NCBI RefSeq assembly: GCF_024509055.1
Contig: NZ_JANINM010000292.1
Span: 1 to 35,768 of the forward strand
DNA length: 35,768 nucleotides
Direction: 5' to 3'
DNA from: Mesorhizobium sp.
GTDB taxonomy: Bacteria > Pseudomonadota > Alphaproteobacteria > Rhizobiales > Rhizobiaceae
Each line of letters opens with the position of its first letter. Position 1 is the first letter of the stretch. The notes under the pieces were generated by a model. It searched no databases, was not told where the DNA came from, and worked only from the letters and a program-made list of their open reading frames with translations. This document shows positions 8,932 through 17,302 of this stretch, one piece after another. Made by a program: the position numbers and the translations under genes.

Positions 8932-10655
8932 GTGACGAAAAGCGCAAGCTGCGCTCGGCGGCATGGTTCGGCGGCGAAGGCAAGAACGCCTTCATGCATC
9001 GCAGCTGGATGAAGAACCAGGGCATCCCCGCCGATGCGTTCGACGGCCGCCCGGTGATCGGCATCTGCAACACCTGGTCGGAACTGACCCCGTGCAACGC
9101 GCATCTGCGGGCATTGGCCGATCACGTCAAGCGCGGCGTCTACGAAGCCGGCGGCCTGCCGGTTGAGTTTCCGGTGATGTCGCTCGGCGAGAGCAACATG
9201 CGTCCCACCGCCATGCTGTTCCGCAACCTGGCCAGCATGGACGTCGAGGAATCCATTCGCGGCAATCCGATCGACGGCGTCGTGCTGCTGGTCGGCTGCG
9301 ACAAGACCACGCCGGCCCTGCTGATGGGCGCGGCCTCATGCAATCTCCCGACCATCGCCGTATCAGGCGGGCCGATGCTCAACGGCAAGTTCCGCGGCCA
9401 GGACATCGGCTCCGGCACCCATGTCTGGAAGTTTGCCGAGGAGGTGAAGGCCGGCCGCATGAAGGTCGAGGATTTCCTCGCTGCCGAGCAGGGGCAGAGC
9501 CGTTCGGCCGGCAGCTGCATGACGATGGGCACCGCTTCCACCATGGCCAGCATGGTCGAGGCGCTGGGCATCGGCATGCCCGACAATGCGGCCATACCGG
9601 CGGTCGACTCCCGCCGTGGCGTGCTCGCGCAGCTGGCCGGGCGGCAGATCGTCGACATGGTCCACAAGGACGTGACGATCTCGCAGATCCTCACCAAGCA
9701 GGCCTTCGAGAACGCCATCCGCGTCAACGGCGCCATTGGCGGCTCGACCAACGCGGTGCTTCACCTGATCGCCATCGCGCACCGCGTCGGTGTCGACCTC
9801 AGCCTCGACGACTGGGATCGTCTCGGCCGGGACGTGCCGACCATCGTCGACCTGATGCCGTCAGGACGGTTCCTGATGGAGGATTTCTACTATGCCGGGG
9901 GGCTCGCCGCGGTCATGGCGTCGCTTGATGAAGTGGGGCTTCTTCATCGCGACGCCATGACCGTCAGCGGAAAGACCATCGGCGAGCTGGTCGACGGCGC
10001 GCCGAACTACAACAGCGAGGTCATCCGGCCGCTCGACCGGCCGCTGACCAGGGAAGGGGGCATATCGGTGCTGCGCGGCAACCTCGCGCCCAATGGCGCC
10101 GTCATCAAGCCGTCAGCCGCGACGCCGGAGCTCATGCAGCACCGGGGCAGGGCGGTCGTCTTCGAGAACATCGAGCACTATTACGCCCGCATCGACGATC
10201 CGGACCTCGATATCGACGCCTCCTCCGTCATGGTGCTCAAGAATTGCGGGCCGCGCGGCTATCCCGGCATGGCCGAGGTTGGCAACATGCCGTTGCCGGC
10301 GAAGCTGCTGAAACAGGGCGTCTCCGACATGGTGCGCATCTCCGATGCGCGCATGAGCGGCACCGCCTACGGCACCGTGGTCCTCCATGTCGCTCCCGAG
10401 GCGGCGGCGGGCGGCGCGCTTGCCCTGGTGCGCGACGGCGATTTCATCGAGCTCGACGTGGCGGGCCGGCGTCTCGAATTGCTGGTTTCCGAGGAGGAGC
10501 TTGCCGCCCGCCGCAACGACTGGAAGCCGCCGGTACCGCCGCTGGGTGGCTACCAGAGCCTTTATGTCGAACGTGTGTTGCAGGCCGACCGGGGTTGCGA
10601 TTTCGATTTCCTCGTCGGCCGCCGTGACGCCGGCATCCCCCGCCATTCGCATTAG
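8928..10655 (+). CDS. IlvD/Edd-family aldonate dehydratase
   Basis: A 575-residue Fe-S dehydratase converting a sugar acid to its 2-keto-3-deoxy acid. Three [2Fe-2S] cysteine candidates are C56 (TPCN), C124 (GCDKTTPA) and C197 (AGSCMTMGT), and the active-site Ser is S477 in DARMSGTAYG. As I recall them, the residues of the Rhizobium leguminosarum L-arabinonate dehydratase are Cys59, Cys127, Cys200 and Ser480, a constant offset of three, so it is very probably an orthologue-like pentonate dehydratase. Substrate range in this group includes L-arabinonate, D-xylonate, D-galactonate and D-fuconate, so I do not fix one. It starts with GTG inside the regulator's stop codon, with AAGGAA eight bases upstream, and is followed after eight bases by the dehydrogenase. 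Confidence 0.93.
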   Translation: MSDEKRKLRSAAWFGGEGKNAFMHRSWMKNQGIPADAFDGRPVIGICNTWSELTPCNAHLRALADHVKRGVYEAGGLPVEFPVMSLGESNMRPTAMLFRNLASMDVEESIRGNPIDGVVLLVGCDKTTPALLMGAASCNLPTIAVSGGPMLNGKFRGQDIGSGTHVWKFAEEVKAGRMKVEDFLAAEQGQSRSAGSCMTMGTASTMASMVEALGIGMPDNAAIPAVDSRRGVLAQLAGRQIVDMVHKDVTISQILTKQAFENAIRVNGAIGGSTNAVLHLIAIAHRVGVDLSLDDWDRLGRDVPTIVDLMPSGRFLMEDFYYAGGLAAVMASLDEVGLLHRDAMTVSGKTIGELVDGAPNYNSEVIRPLDRPLTREGGISVLRGNLAPNGAVIKPSAATPELMQHRGRAVVFENIEHYYARIDDPDLDIDASSVMVLKNCGPRGYPGMAEVGNMPLPAKLLKQGVSDMVRISDARMSGTAYGTVVLHVAPEAAAGGALALVRDGDFIELDVAGRRLELLVSEEELAARRNDWKPPVPPLGGYQSLYVERVLQADRGCDFDFLVGRRDAGIPRHSH

Positions 10656-10663
10656 GTGCCGCG

Positions 10664-11443
10664 ATGACCAACGAGAACAGCAGCTACGCCATCTACCCCA
10701 GCCTCAAGGGCCGCAGCGTCTTCATCACCGGCGGCGGCAGCGGCATCGGTGAAAGCCTGGTGCGCCATTTCTGCTCGCAGGGCAGCCGTGTCGCCTTTGT
10801 CGACCTGGCAGTCGAGCCTTCGCAAAAGCTGGTCGCCGAAATCGCCGCGCAAGGCCATGCCGAGCCGCTCTTCATCCCTTGCGATTTGCGCAATGTCGAG
10901 GATCTGCAGGTGGCCATCGAGCAGGCGAAGACGCATAACGGCCCCGTCCAGGCGCTGTGCAACAACGCCGGCAATGACGACCGTCACCAGACCGCCGATG
11001 TCAGCGTCGCCTATTGGGACGACCGCATGGCGGTCAATCTGCGCCACCAGTTCTTCGCCGCGCAGGCCGTGCGCCCGCAAATGAAGGCGCTTGGCGGCGG
11101 CTCAATCATCAATTTCGGTTCCATCACCTGGATGGTCGGCGATCCGGATTGCCCGGCCTACGTGACCGCGAAGGCGGCTGTCTACGGCATGACGCGGGCG
11201 CTTGCCCGAGAGCTCGGCCCCGAGCGCATCCGCGTCAACTGCATGGTGCCCGGCTGGGTGATGACTGAGCGCCAGATGCGCCTGTGGCTGACGCCCGCCG
11301 GGGAACGCCAGATCGAGGAAAGGCAGTGCCTGCCCGACCGGCTGCAACCCTCGGACATCGCCCGCATGGCGCTGTTCCTCGCCGCCGACGACAGCCGCAT
11401 GTGCTCGAGCCAGCAATTCATCGTCGACGCCGGTTGGGTGTGA
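10664..11443 (+). CDS. XylB-like NAD-dependent sugar 1-dehydrogenase (SDR)
   Basis: A 259-residue classical short-chain dehydrogenase. The cofactor motif is TGGGSGIGE, followed by NNAGNDDR, the catalytic Ser in FGSITW and the YVTAK pair. The N-terminal YPSLKG, the NNAGNDDRH block, VNLRH and the ending DAGW are features I recognise from Caulobacter crescentus XylB, the NAD-dependent D-xylose dehydrogenase that opens the Weimberg pathway. Here it would oxidise an aldopyranose to the lactone, feeding the dehydratase just upstream after hydrolysis. No lactonase is in the window. L-arabinose or D-galactose instead of D-xylose is possible. The gene sits in the operon, eight bases after the dehydratase and 29 before the AraD1-like gene. 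Confidence 0.88.
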   Translation: MTNENSSYAIYPSLKGRSVFITGGGSGIGESLVRHFCSQGSRVAFVDLAVEPSQKLVAEIAAQGHAEPLFIPCDLRNVEDLQVAIEQAKTHNGPVQALCNNAGNDDRHQTADVSVAYWDDRMAVNLRHQFFAAQAVRPQMKALGGGSIINFGSITWMVGDPDCPAYVTAKAAVYGMTRALARELGPERIRVNCMVPGWVMTERQMRLWLTPAGERQIEERQCLPDRLQPSDIARMALFLAADDSRMCSSQQFIVDAGWV

Positions 11444-11472
11444 CCGCGTCGGACCGCAGGAAAGGTAACATC

Positions 11473-12471
11473 ATGCGTCTCGTTCAGTTCCAACTACCCG
11501 ATGGCAGCCGCCGCGTGGGTCGCGTCAGTGCCGATGGCAATCATCTCCACGTCCTGACCGGCACGGATACCGTGCTCGACCTCGCCAATGCGGCGATTGC
11601 CAGTGGCAAGTCGATCGCGTCGCTGGTCGAGGAGTGGACCGGCGCCGAGCAGGTCGACTACGACCAGCTGCTGCGCGAGCGAAGAGTGCTTGCTCCAGTC
11701 GATCACCCGGAACCGGCGCGCTTCCTCGTCACCGGCACCGGTCTGACCCATACGGGAAGTGCCGCCGCCCGCGACAAGATGCATGTGCTGACCCACGGCA
11801 AGGACGCCACGGAATCCGATTCGCTCAAGATCTTCCGAATGGGGCTGGAAGGCGGCAAGCCGGCGCCTGGAAAGCTTGGCGTCCAGCCTGAATGGTTCTT
11901 CAAGGGTGTCGGCACCTGCGTCGTGCCGCCGGGTGCTGCGCTACCGATGCCGGCCTTCGCAAAGGCGGGCGCCGAGGAGGCCGAGATCGTCGGGCTCTAT
12001 CTCAACGGGCCGGACGGCCGCCCCTATCGCATCGGCTACGCACTGGGGAACGAATATTCCGACCACGTGACCGAGGCCGAGAATTATCTCTACCTCGCCC
12101 ACTCCAAGCTGCGCTCCTGCTCGATCGGTCCGGAGCTGCTCGTCGGCGAACTGCCGCAGGAAGTGCGCGGTTCTTCCCGCATCCGCCGCGATGGCGCGGT
12201 CATCTGGGAACAGGAATTCCTGTCGGGCGAGGCGCACATGTCGCACTCGATCGGCAATCTCGAGCACTACCACTTCCGCTACCCGATGCATCGCCGTCCA
12301 GGCGACCTACACGCCTATTTCTTCGGCGCGGCGGTGATGAGCTACGCCTCGGGCATCAAGACGATGCCGGGCGACGAATACGAAATCCAGGCACCGGAAT
12401 TCGGCAAGCCATTGCGCAACCGGATGCAGGCGGTGCCGGACGAGGGACTGGTCGCCGTCACGGCGCTGTGA
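11473..12471 (+). CDS. AraD1/GguC-type 2-keto-3-deoxy-aldonate dehydratase (FAH fold)
   Basis: A 332-residue protein of the fumarylacetoacetase-like superfamily. The metal-binding acidic cluster is visible in AEEAEIVGLY, with GNEYSDH, the family segment PEWFFKG and ALGNEYS nearby; the whole resembles GguC/AraD1. AraD1-type enzymes dehydrate 2-keto-3-deoxy-L-arabinonate to 2-oxoglutarate semialdehyde, which fits directly after the IlvD/Edd dehydratase. The semialdehyde dehydrogenase needed to reach 2-oxoglutarate is not in the window. AGGAAAGG lies about eight bases before the ATG. An aldolase or hydrolase activity on a related keto-acid cannot be excluded in this superfamily. Confidence 0.85.
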   Translation: MRLVQFQLPDGSRRVGRVSADGNHLHVLTGTDTVLDLANAAIASGKSIASLVEEWTGAEQVDYDQLLRERRVLAPVDHPEPARFLVTGTGLTHTGSAAARDKMHVLTHGKDATESDSLKIFRMGLEGGKPAPGKLGVQPEWFFKGVGTCVVPPGAALPMPAFAKAGAEEAEIVGLYLNGPDGRPYRIGYALGNEYSDHVTEAENYLYLAHSKLRSCSIGPELLVGELPQEVRGSSRIRRDGAVIWEQEFLSGEAHMSHSIGNLEHYHFRYPMHRRPGDLHAYFFGAAVMSYASGIKTMPGDEYEIQAPEFGKPLRNRMQAVPDEGLVAVTAL

Positions 12472-12524
12472 CGGCCGCGGTCCGCAAGCTGCAATCCACC
12501 ACAACAACAATGGGAGAAATGGTG

Positions 12525-13550
12525 ATGCTACTGAAAAAACTGCTTCTCGGCATAGCGGGTGTCGGCCTCGGCATCGGCCTGATGGCGTCGTCGGCGCTCG
12601 CGGCAAACCTGCGCGTGCTGGCCTGGGACGGCTATGCCGACGCCGACTGGGTCAAGGAGTTCACCGCCGAGAGCGGCATCGGCGTCGATGTCGTCTTCAT
12701 CGGCAGCGACGACGAGATCTGGGCAAAGATCAAGGGCAGCGAAGGCCAGGACTTCGACGTCTTCGCCGTCAACACCGCGCAGCTGCAGCGCTACATCAAG
12801 GCCGAGCTGGTCAGCCCGATCGACCTCGCCAAGCTGCCGAACCAGAAGGAAGTGCTGCCGCGCTTCCGCGACCTCACGCAGGTCAGCGGCGTGACCAAGG
12901 ACGGCAAGGTCTACGGCATTCCGTTCTGCTTCGACTCCATCGGCCTGATCTATGACACCGACAAGGTGAAGCCGGCGCCGACCTCCATGTCGGTGCTTTG
13001 GGATCCGGCGTACAAGGGCAAGGTGCTGGCCTATGACAATGGCGAGCACAATTTCTCCTTCACCGCGCTGACGCTGGGCTACAAGGACCCGTTCAACCTG
13101 ACCGCCGAGCAGATGGCCGCGGTCAAGGCCAAGCTGGTCGATCTCAAGCGCAATGTGCTGAGCTTCTACACCACCGCTGACGAGGCCCAGCAGATCTACC
13201 AGAACAATGACGTCGCCCTGATCTGGGCCAATTACGGCCAGCAGCAGGTCAAGGCCCTGCAGAAGATCGGCGCCCACGTCGCCTACATCAACCCGAGCGA
13301 GGGCGCGCTTGCCTGGCTCGACAACTGGGTCATCTCCAAGGGCGTTCGCGACAACGACGCCGCGGAGAAGTGGATCAACTTCATGCTGTCGAAGAAGGTC
13401 AGCGGCGCGCTGTCCGAGCGCACCGGCTTCGGCAACACGGTGGTCGAGTCGAACAGCGCCGGCAGCAACGACAAGCTGGTCTGGCTCAACAATGTCGAAG
13501 ACCCGACCAAGCGCTCCGACCTGTGGAACGAGATCAAGGCGACGCCCTGA
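12525..13550 (+). CDS. ABC transporter substrate-binding protein, spermidine/putrescine (PotD) type
   Basis: A 341-residue periplasmic binding protein with a cleavable signal (MLLKKLLLG, hydrophobic to SSALA|AN). The fold and order follow PotD/PotF: the first strand LRVLAWDGYAD retains the Trp and Tyr that sandwich polyamines in PotD, VALIWANY retains a second Trp, and LAWLDNW retains the Trp and Asp that hold the amine. Residues equivalent to the PotD Ser/Tyr pair (here FAVNTAQ) differ, so the ligand is probably not spermidine itself. Three in-frame starts compete (12519, GTG 12522, 12525); GGGAGAA at 12512-12518 best serves 12525. It follows the AraD1-like gene by 53 bases and is separated from its ATPase by a hairpin. 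Confidence 0.88.
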   Translation: MLLKKLLLGIAGVGLGIGLMASSALAANLRVLAWDGYADADWVKEFTAESGIGVDVVFIGSDDEIWAKIKGSEGQDFDVFAVNTAQLQRYIKAELVSPIDLAKLPNQKEVLPRFRDLTQVSGVTKDGKVYGIPFCFDSIGLIYDTDKVKPAPTSMSVLWDPAYKGKVLAYDNGEHNFSFTALTLGYKDPFNLTAEQMAAVKAKLVDLKRNVLSFYTTADEAQQIYQNNDVALIWANYGQQQVKALQKIGAHVAYINPSEGALAWLDNWVISKGVRDNDAAEKWINFMLSKKVSGALSERTGFGNTVVESNSAGSNDKLVWLNNVEDPTKRSDLWNEIKATP

Positions 13551-13578
13551 TTTCCTTTTCGCCAAGCTTTGAAGAACC

Positions 13579-13603
13579 TGGCGGTCCGGGCATCGGACCG
13601 CCA
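13579..13603 (+). promoter_or_regulatory. Intercistronic stem-loop after the binding-protein gene
   Basis: TGGCGGTCCG (13579-13588) pairs perfectly with CGGACCGCCA (13594-13603) around a five-base loop, and no T tract follows. Such hairpins between binding-protein and ATPase genes usually protect the upstream mRNA or partly terminate, so that the binding protein is made in excess. Confidence 0.6.
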
Positions 13604-13627
13604 ACACCGTATTTCTGAAAGTCCGCC

Positions 13628-14728
13628 ATGAACCAGAACAGCGACCTGCTCACGCTGCACTCCGTCTCGAAATCCTACGGCACGGTTCCCGTGCTGCACG
13701 ATATCGACCTGGCGATCCGCGATGGCGAGTTCCTCACCGTGCTCGGGCCGTCGGGTTCGGGCAAGACCACGGTGCTCAGGCTCATCGGCGGCCTGGAGCC
13801 TTTGACCTCGGGCGAAATCCGGCTGGACGGCAACGACATCAGCCACATGCCGATCAACCGGCGGCCGTTCAACACCGTCTTCCAGGACTATGCGCTGTTC
13901 CCGCACCTGACCGTTGCCGGCAATGTCGGCTATGGCCTCTCGGTTCGCCACGTGCCGCGCAAGGAGATTGCGGAACGCGTCGCGAAGGCCCTGGATTTGG
14001 TGCAGCTCGGGCGTTTCGCCGAGCGCTTTCCGGCCCAGCTTTCCGGCGGCCAGCGACAGCGCGTGGCGCTCGCCCGCGCGCTGATCTGCCAGCCGCGCCT
14101 CGTCCTGCTCGACGAGCCGCTCGCCGCGCTCGACCTTGAGCTGCGCCGTCAGATGCAGGAGTTCCTCAAGTCGATCCAGCGCGAGGTCAAGACCACCTTC
14201 CTGTTCGTCACCCACGACCAGGAGGAGGCCATCGGCATGGCCGACCGGATCTGTGTGATGGAGGGCGGCCATATCCGGCAACTCGGCACACCGCACGAGC
14301 TTTACTACAAGCCCAATTGCGAGTTCGTGGCGCGTTTCTTCGGCGAGAACAACCTGATCGCGGGGACGCTCGGCGAGACGCTGGGCGAGCTTCGCGCGAT
14401 CGAGACTGCGCTCGGGCGGCTCGTCTGCTCGATCGGCGGCCAGCCTCGTCTCAGGGCCGCGGCCACCGGCGCCTGGGCCTTCGCGGCGTTCCGTCCCGAA
14501 GCGCTGCGCCTTGCCGATGCCGACGATGCCACGAACCGTCTCTCCGGCACGATCGCCGAGCTCGCCTTTGCCGGCTCGTCGACGGTCGCCACCATTGCCG
14601 CCGGCGGCGATGCCGCCCAGCGCCTCAGGCTGCGCTTCCCCAGCAGGATCGACGGCAGCAGTTTGCGGGCCGGCGAAACGGTAGCGCTTTCCTTCGCGCC
14701 GCACGAAGGCCATCTGGTGCTGGCATGA
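13628..14728 (+). CDS. ABC transporter ATPase, PotA type
   Basis: A 366-residue cytoplasmic ATPase. Walker A is GPSGSGKTT (about 41-49), the Q-loop is [10 protein letters not shown], the signature is [15 protein letters not shown], Walker B is [12 protein letters not shown] and the switch His is in [13 protein letters not shown]-type regulatory domain occupies about residues 245-366, as in PotA and related importers. It energises uptake by the two permeases encoded directly downstream, its stop codon overlapping the first permease start by four bases (ATGA). The domain layout does not reveal the substrate. Confidence 0.95.
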   Translation: MNQNSDLLTLHSVSKSYGTVPVLHDIDLAIRDGEFLTVLGPSGSGKTTVLRLIGGLEPLTSGEIRLDGNDISHMPINRRPFNTVFQDYALFPHLTVAGNVGYGLSVRHVPRKEIAERVAKALDLVQLGRFAERFPAQLSGGQRQRVALARALICQPRLVLLDEPLAALDLELRRQMQEFLKSIQREVKTTFLFVTHDQEEAIGMADRICVMEGGHIRQLGTPHELYYKPNCEFVARFFGENNLIAGTLGETLGELRAIETALGRLVCSIGGQPRLRAAATGAWAFAAFRPEALRLADADDATNRLSGTIAELAFAGSSTVATIAAGGDAAQRLRLRFPSRIDGSSLRAGETVALSFAPHEGHLVLA

Positions 14729-15597
14729 GCGAGGTTGTCCTGGCACGGCCCGCCGCCATCCGGTGGTCGCCGCTGGTCACCGTGCTCGCTTTCGCGTTGC
14801 CGGTGATCTTCGTCCTGGCCCCGCTGGCGATCTTCCTCGTTTACAGTTTCTACAGCGTCGACCAGGGCCAGATCGTTCACACGCCGACGGTCGCCAACTA
14901 TGTCCGCTTCTTCACCGACCCGATCTTCCTGCCGGTGTTCTGGAACACGATCGGTCTGTGCCTGACGGTAGCAGCGATCTCGATCCTGCTTGCCTATCCG
15001 GCCGCCTATTTCCTGACCACGCTGCGCGGGCGGTGGCGCTATGCGCTGCTGATGCTGCTCATGGTGCCGCTGCTGATGAGCTACGTCATCAAGATCTACG
15101 CTATCCGCAGCATCCTCGGCCTCAACGGCTTTCTCAACAAGGCGCTGGTCGGGCTAGGCATCATCGCGGAGCCGTCGACGCTCTTCGTCTTCAACATGAA
15201 CGCCATCCTGCTCACTCTGACTCTGCTGCTCATCCCGTTCGCGATCCTGCCGATCTTCCTGGCGCTGGAGCGCATTCCGCAGGTGCTGCTGCGCGCATCC
15301 GACGATCTCGGCGCGACCAGCCTGCAGACCTTCCTGCGCATTACCCTCCCGCTGTCCTTGCCGGGCGTCGCCTCGGCGGCGAGCTTCGTCTTCGTCCTGG
15401 CGATCGGCGATTTCCTGACGCCGCAGATGGTCGGCGGCGTCAGCGGCTTCACCTTCGGCCGCATCCTCTACAGCCAGTTCGGCACCGCCTTCAACTGGCC
15501 GTTCGGCGCCGCGCTTTCGGTGGCGCTGGCGGTCGTGGTGATCGTCGCGATCCTCCTTGGCGAGCGGGCCGGCCGCAATCGGGGAGCTTCGCTTTGA
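14725..15597 (+). CDS. ABC transporter permease, PotB type
   Basis: A 290-residue inner-membrane protein with about six hydrophobic segments (first near 19-42, then near 75-98, and four more). The cytoplasmic EAA-like loop that docks on the ATPase is RASDDLGATSLQTFLRITLPLSLPG. This is the first permease of a PotBC-type heterodimer. ATG 14725 lies inside the ATPase stop codon. An open frame continues upstream without a stop, but the membrane topology and overlap fix this start. The next permease overlaps its stop by four bases. Confidence 0.93.
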   Translation: MSEVVLARPAAIRWSPLVTVLAFALPVIFVLAPLAIFLVYSFYSVDQGQIVHTPTVANYVRFFTDPIFLPVFWNTIGLCLTVAAISILLAYPAAYFLTTLRGRWRYALLMLLMVPLLMSYVIKIYAIRSILGLNGFLNKALVGLGIIAEPSTLFVFNMNAILLTLTLLLIPFAILPIFLALERIPQVLLRASDDLGATSLQTFLRITLPLSLPGVASAASFVFVLAIGDFLTPQMVGGVSGFTFGRILYSQFGTAFNWPFGAALSVALAVVVIVAILLGERAGRNRGASL

Positions 15598-16394
15598 TCG
15601 CCCTGCCGCGCCTGTCCACGATGCTGCTTGCCGCGGTCACCACGCTGGTCGCGGTGTTGCTCTACAGCCCGCTCTTCGTGCCGATCGTGTCGTCCTTCTT
15701 TCCGGTAGCGCGCGGCGAGGTCGACTGGTCGTCGCCGACCGTTTCGACCTATGTCGCGCTGGCCGGAAACCACGAGATACTCATGGCTCTGCGCACAACG
15801 CTTATCGTCGGCATTTGCACGGTCGTGCTCTCCGTCGTCAGCGGCACGCTGCTCGCGCTCTACTATCACGGCCGCCGCGCTGGCAGGTCGCTGTTGCAGT
15901 TCATCGTCTTTCTGCCGTTCCTGATGCCGCCCGTCATCAGCGGTCTCGCGCTTCTGATCTTCTTCCGCGAGATCGGCCTCGAGCGCTCGCTGCTGACGGT
16001 CGTCATCGGCCATACGGTCTTCGTGCTCGCCATCGTCTACCGCACGGTGCTGACGCGTCTGCAGTCGATGAGCCGCACGCTGGTGGAGGCTTCCTACGAC
16101 CTAGGCGCCACGAAATGGCAGACCTTCTGGCGCGTCATCCTGCCCAATCTGTCGAGCGCGATGGTCGGCGGCGCCATCCTGGCCTTCGCCCTGTCGTTCG
16201 ACGAGACCATGATCACCATCCTGGTCACCGGCACCCAGACGACGCTGCCCGTCAGGCTATGGGCGATGATGCGGTTGGGCTTCTCGCCCGACATCAACGC
16301 CCTGGTCGCGCTGATCCTGTTGTTCACCGTGCTGCTTTGCGCGCTTGCCGCGCGTTTCCTAATACCGAGGCAGATCGCTACCCAGCGGAGCTGA
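15594..16394 (+). CDS. ABC transporter permease, PotC type, TTG start
   Basis: A 266-residue inner-membrane permease with about six membrane segments and the EAA-like loop EASYDLGATKWQTFWRVILP. It pairs with the preceding permease. The start is TTG at 15594, overlapping the preceding TGA as TTGA, with GGGGAG seven bases upstream; the first ATG is nine codons later, already at the beginning of the first membrane helix. It is the last gene of the operon and converges with the XRE-cupin regulator after 57 bases in which I see no clear terminator. Confidence 0.9.
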   Translation: MIALPRLSTMLLAAVTTLVAVLLYSPLFVPIVSSFFPVARGEVDWSSPTVSTYVALAGNHEILMALRTTLIVGICTVVLSVVSGTLLALYYHGRRAGRSLLQFIVFLPFLMPPVISGLALLIFFREIGLERSLLTVVIGHTVFVLAIVYRTVLTRLQSMSRTLVEASYDLGATKWQTFWRVILPNLSSAMVGGAILAFALSFDETMITILVTGTQTTLPVRLWAMMRLGFSPDINALVALILLFTVLLCALAARFLIPRQIATQRS

Positions 16395-16451
16395 GCGCCC
16401 GTGTCGACAGGATCAAGGAAATCACGCCGGGTGGCCGCGCCGAGGCGGGGA

Positions 16452-17129
16452 TCAGAAGCTCGGCGGACTGATGGCCCAAATGACAATCGCTTCGCGCGAG
16501 CCAGGATTGCGGTAGCGGTGTGGCTCGCCGGAGGAATAGGAGCAACTGTCGCCTTCGTAGAGATGGAAATGGCGCTCACCGAGCCACATCTCGAGCTCGC
16601 CTGACACGACGAAGCCAACGCCGTCGCCGTCATGCGTGTAACTTTCGGCGCTCTCCGTGCCCGGCGGCAGGCGGGTGTAGATCATCTCTACTTGCAGGCT
16701 CATCCTCGGGGTCACGAGTTCGTCGATGATGCCGTGGTCGTATTGGATTTTCAGGCGGTTGCCGCGCCGCACGACATAGCCGTGCTCGTCCTGCGGCACA
16801 GGTGACGCGCCGGCGAAGAACCATTGGACAGTCACTCCAAGGCTCTTGGCGATGTTCACCAGGGCCGGAATGGAGGGATAGGCGAGGTTGCGCTCGATCT
16901 GGCTTATGTAGCCGATGGAGAGCTGGCAAGCGTCCGCCAGCTGGGCAAGCGTCAACTTCCGTCGCTTGCGCAGGTCGCGAATCCGCTCGCCGAGAACGAG
17001 ATCCTCGCCGGCGGGGCTGGTTTCCGATCCTGGTTCCGGATGGTCCTTGGCCGAAATGGTCACTTCTATCGCCCTGGCTTGATGACCGGTCTTGTGACGT
17101 TGGTCCTCTCCTTGTTGCCGATAGGGCAT
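16452..17129 (-). CDS. XRE-family regulator with C-terminal cupin
   Basis: A regulator of 225 residues, or 203 if translation starts at the GTG at 17063. The helix-turn-helix lies in LAQLADACQLSIGYISQIERNLAYPSI and the cupin sensor domain in the last 90 residues (YTHDGDGVGFVVSGELEMWL, EGDSCSYSSGEPHRYRNPG). XRE-cupin proteins such as PuuR and its relatives commonly repress amine, amino-acid or related catabolic genes and are relieved by the substrate. It diverges from the small cupin and FMN-oxidoreductase genes across an AT-rich gap with inverted repeats, its most likely operators. Its stop faces the end of the polyamine-type ABC operon, so that transporter is a second possible target. Neither upstream start has a strong ribosome site. 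Confidence 0.88.
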   Translation of the reverse strand: MPYRQQGEDQRHKTGHQARAIEVTISAKDHPEPGSETSPAGEDLVLGERIRDLRKRRKLTLAQLADACQLSIGYISQIERNLAYPSIPALVNIAKSLGVTVQWFFAGASPVPQDEHGYVVRRGNRLKIQYDHGIIDELVTPRMSLQVEMIYTRLPPGTESAESYTHDGDGVGFVVSGELEMWLGERHFHLYEGDSCSYSSGEPHRYRNPGSREAIVIWAISPPSF

Positions 17130-17186
17130 TTCGCCGCAAGAGACGAGCCGGAAGATTCACTCGTCTCCGCGCCAAGGCTCTCATGC

Positions 17187-17204
17187 GGTATCTAAAAAAA
17201 TACC
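17187..17204. promoter_or_regulatory. Small inverted repeat in the AT-rich intergenic region
   Basis: GGTAT (17187-17191) and ATACC (17200-17204) flank an A tract. It lies 17 bases from the larger inverted repeat, between the XRE-cupin regulator and the gene pair it diverges from, and could be a second operator half or part of a promoter. Confidence 0.35.
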
Positions 17205-17219
17205 TCTGAATTTCCTGAA

Positions 17220-17248
17220 TAGTAAAAAAATCGCTGGATTTTTTACTA
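17220..17248. promoter_or_regulatory. Inverted repeat, candidate operator of the XRE-cupin regulator
   Basis: TAGTAAAAAAATC and GATTTTTTACTA flank the four bases GCTG, forming a near-perfect inverted repeat with one extra A in the left arm. It stands in a very AT-rich island in otherwise GC-rich DNA, between divergent genes, which argues for an operator rather than a terminator. The regulator encoded next to it is the obvious binding candidate. Confidence 0.5.
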
Positions 17249-17302
17249 AAGACAAAATAGTGAGGGGCCACTTCGTTGGCTTTGAGCGGGAGAGGAGGCC
17301 AA

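Noticed and set aside
14763..15593. Upstream extension of the second permease frame
   Set aside because: The extension overlaps the first permease in another frame; the TTG at 15594 with GGGGAG upstream and a four-base overlap is the credible start.
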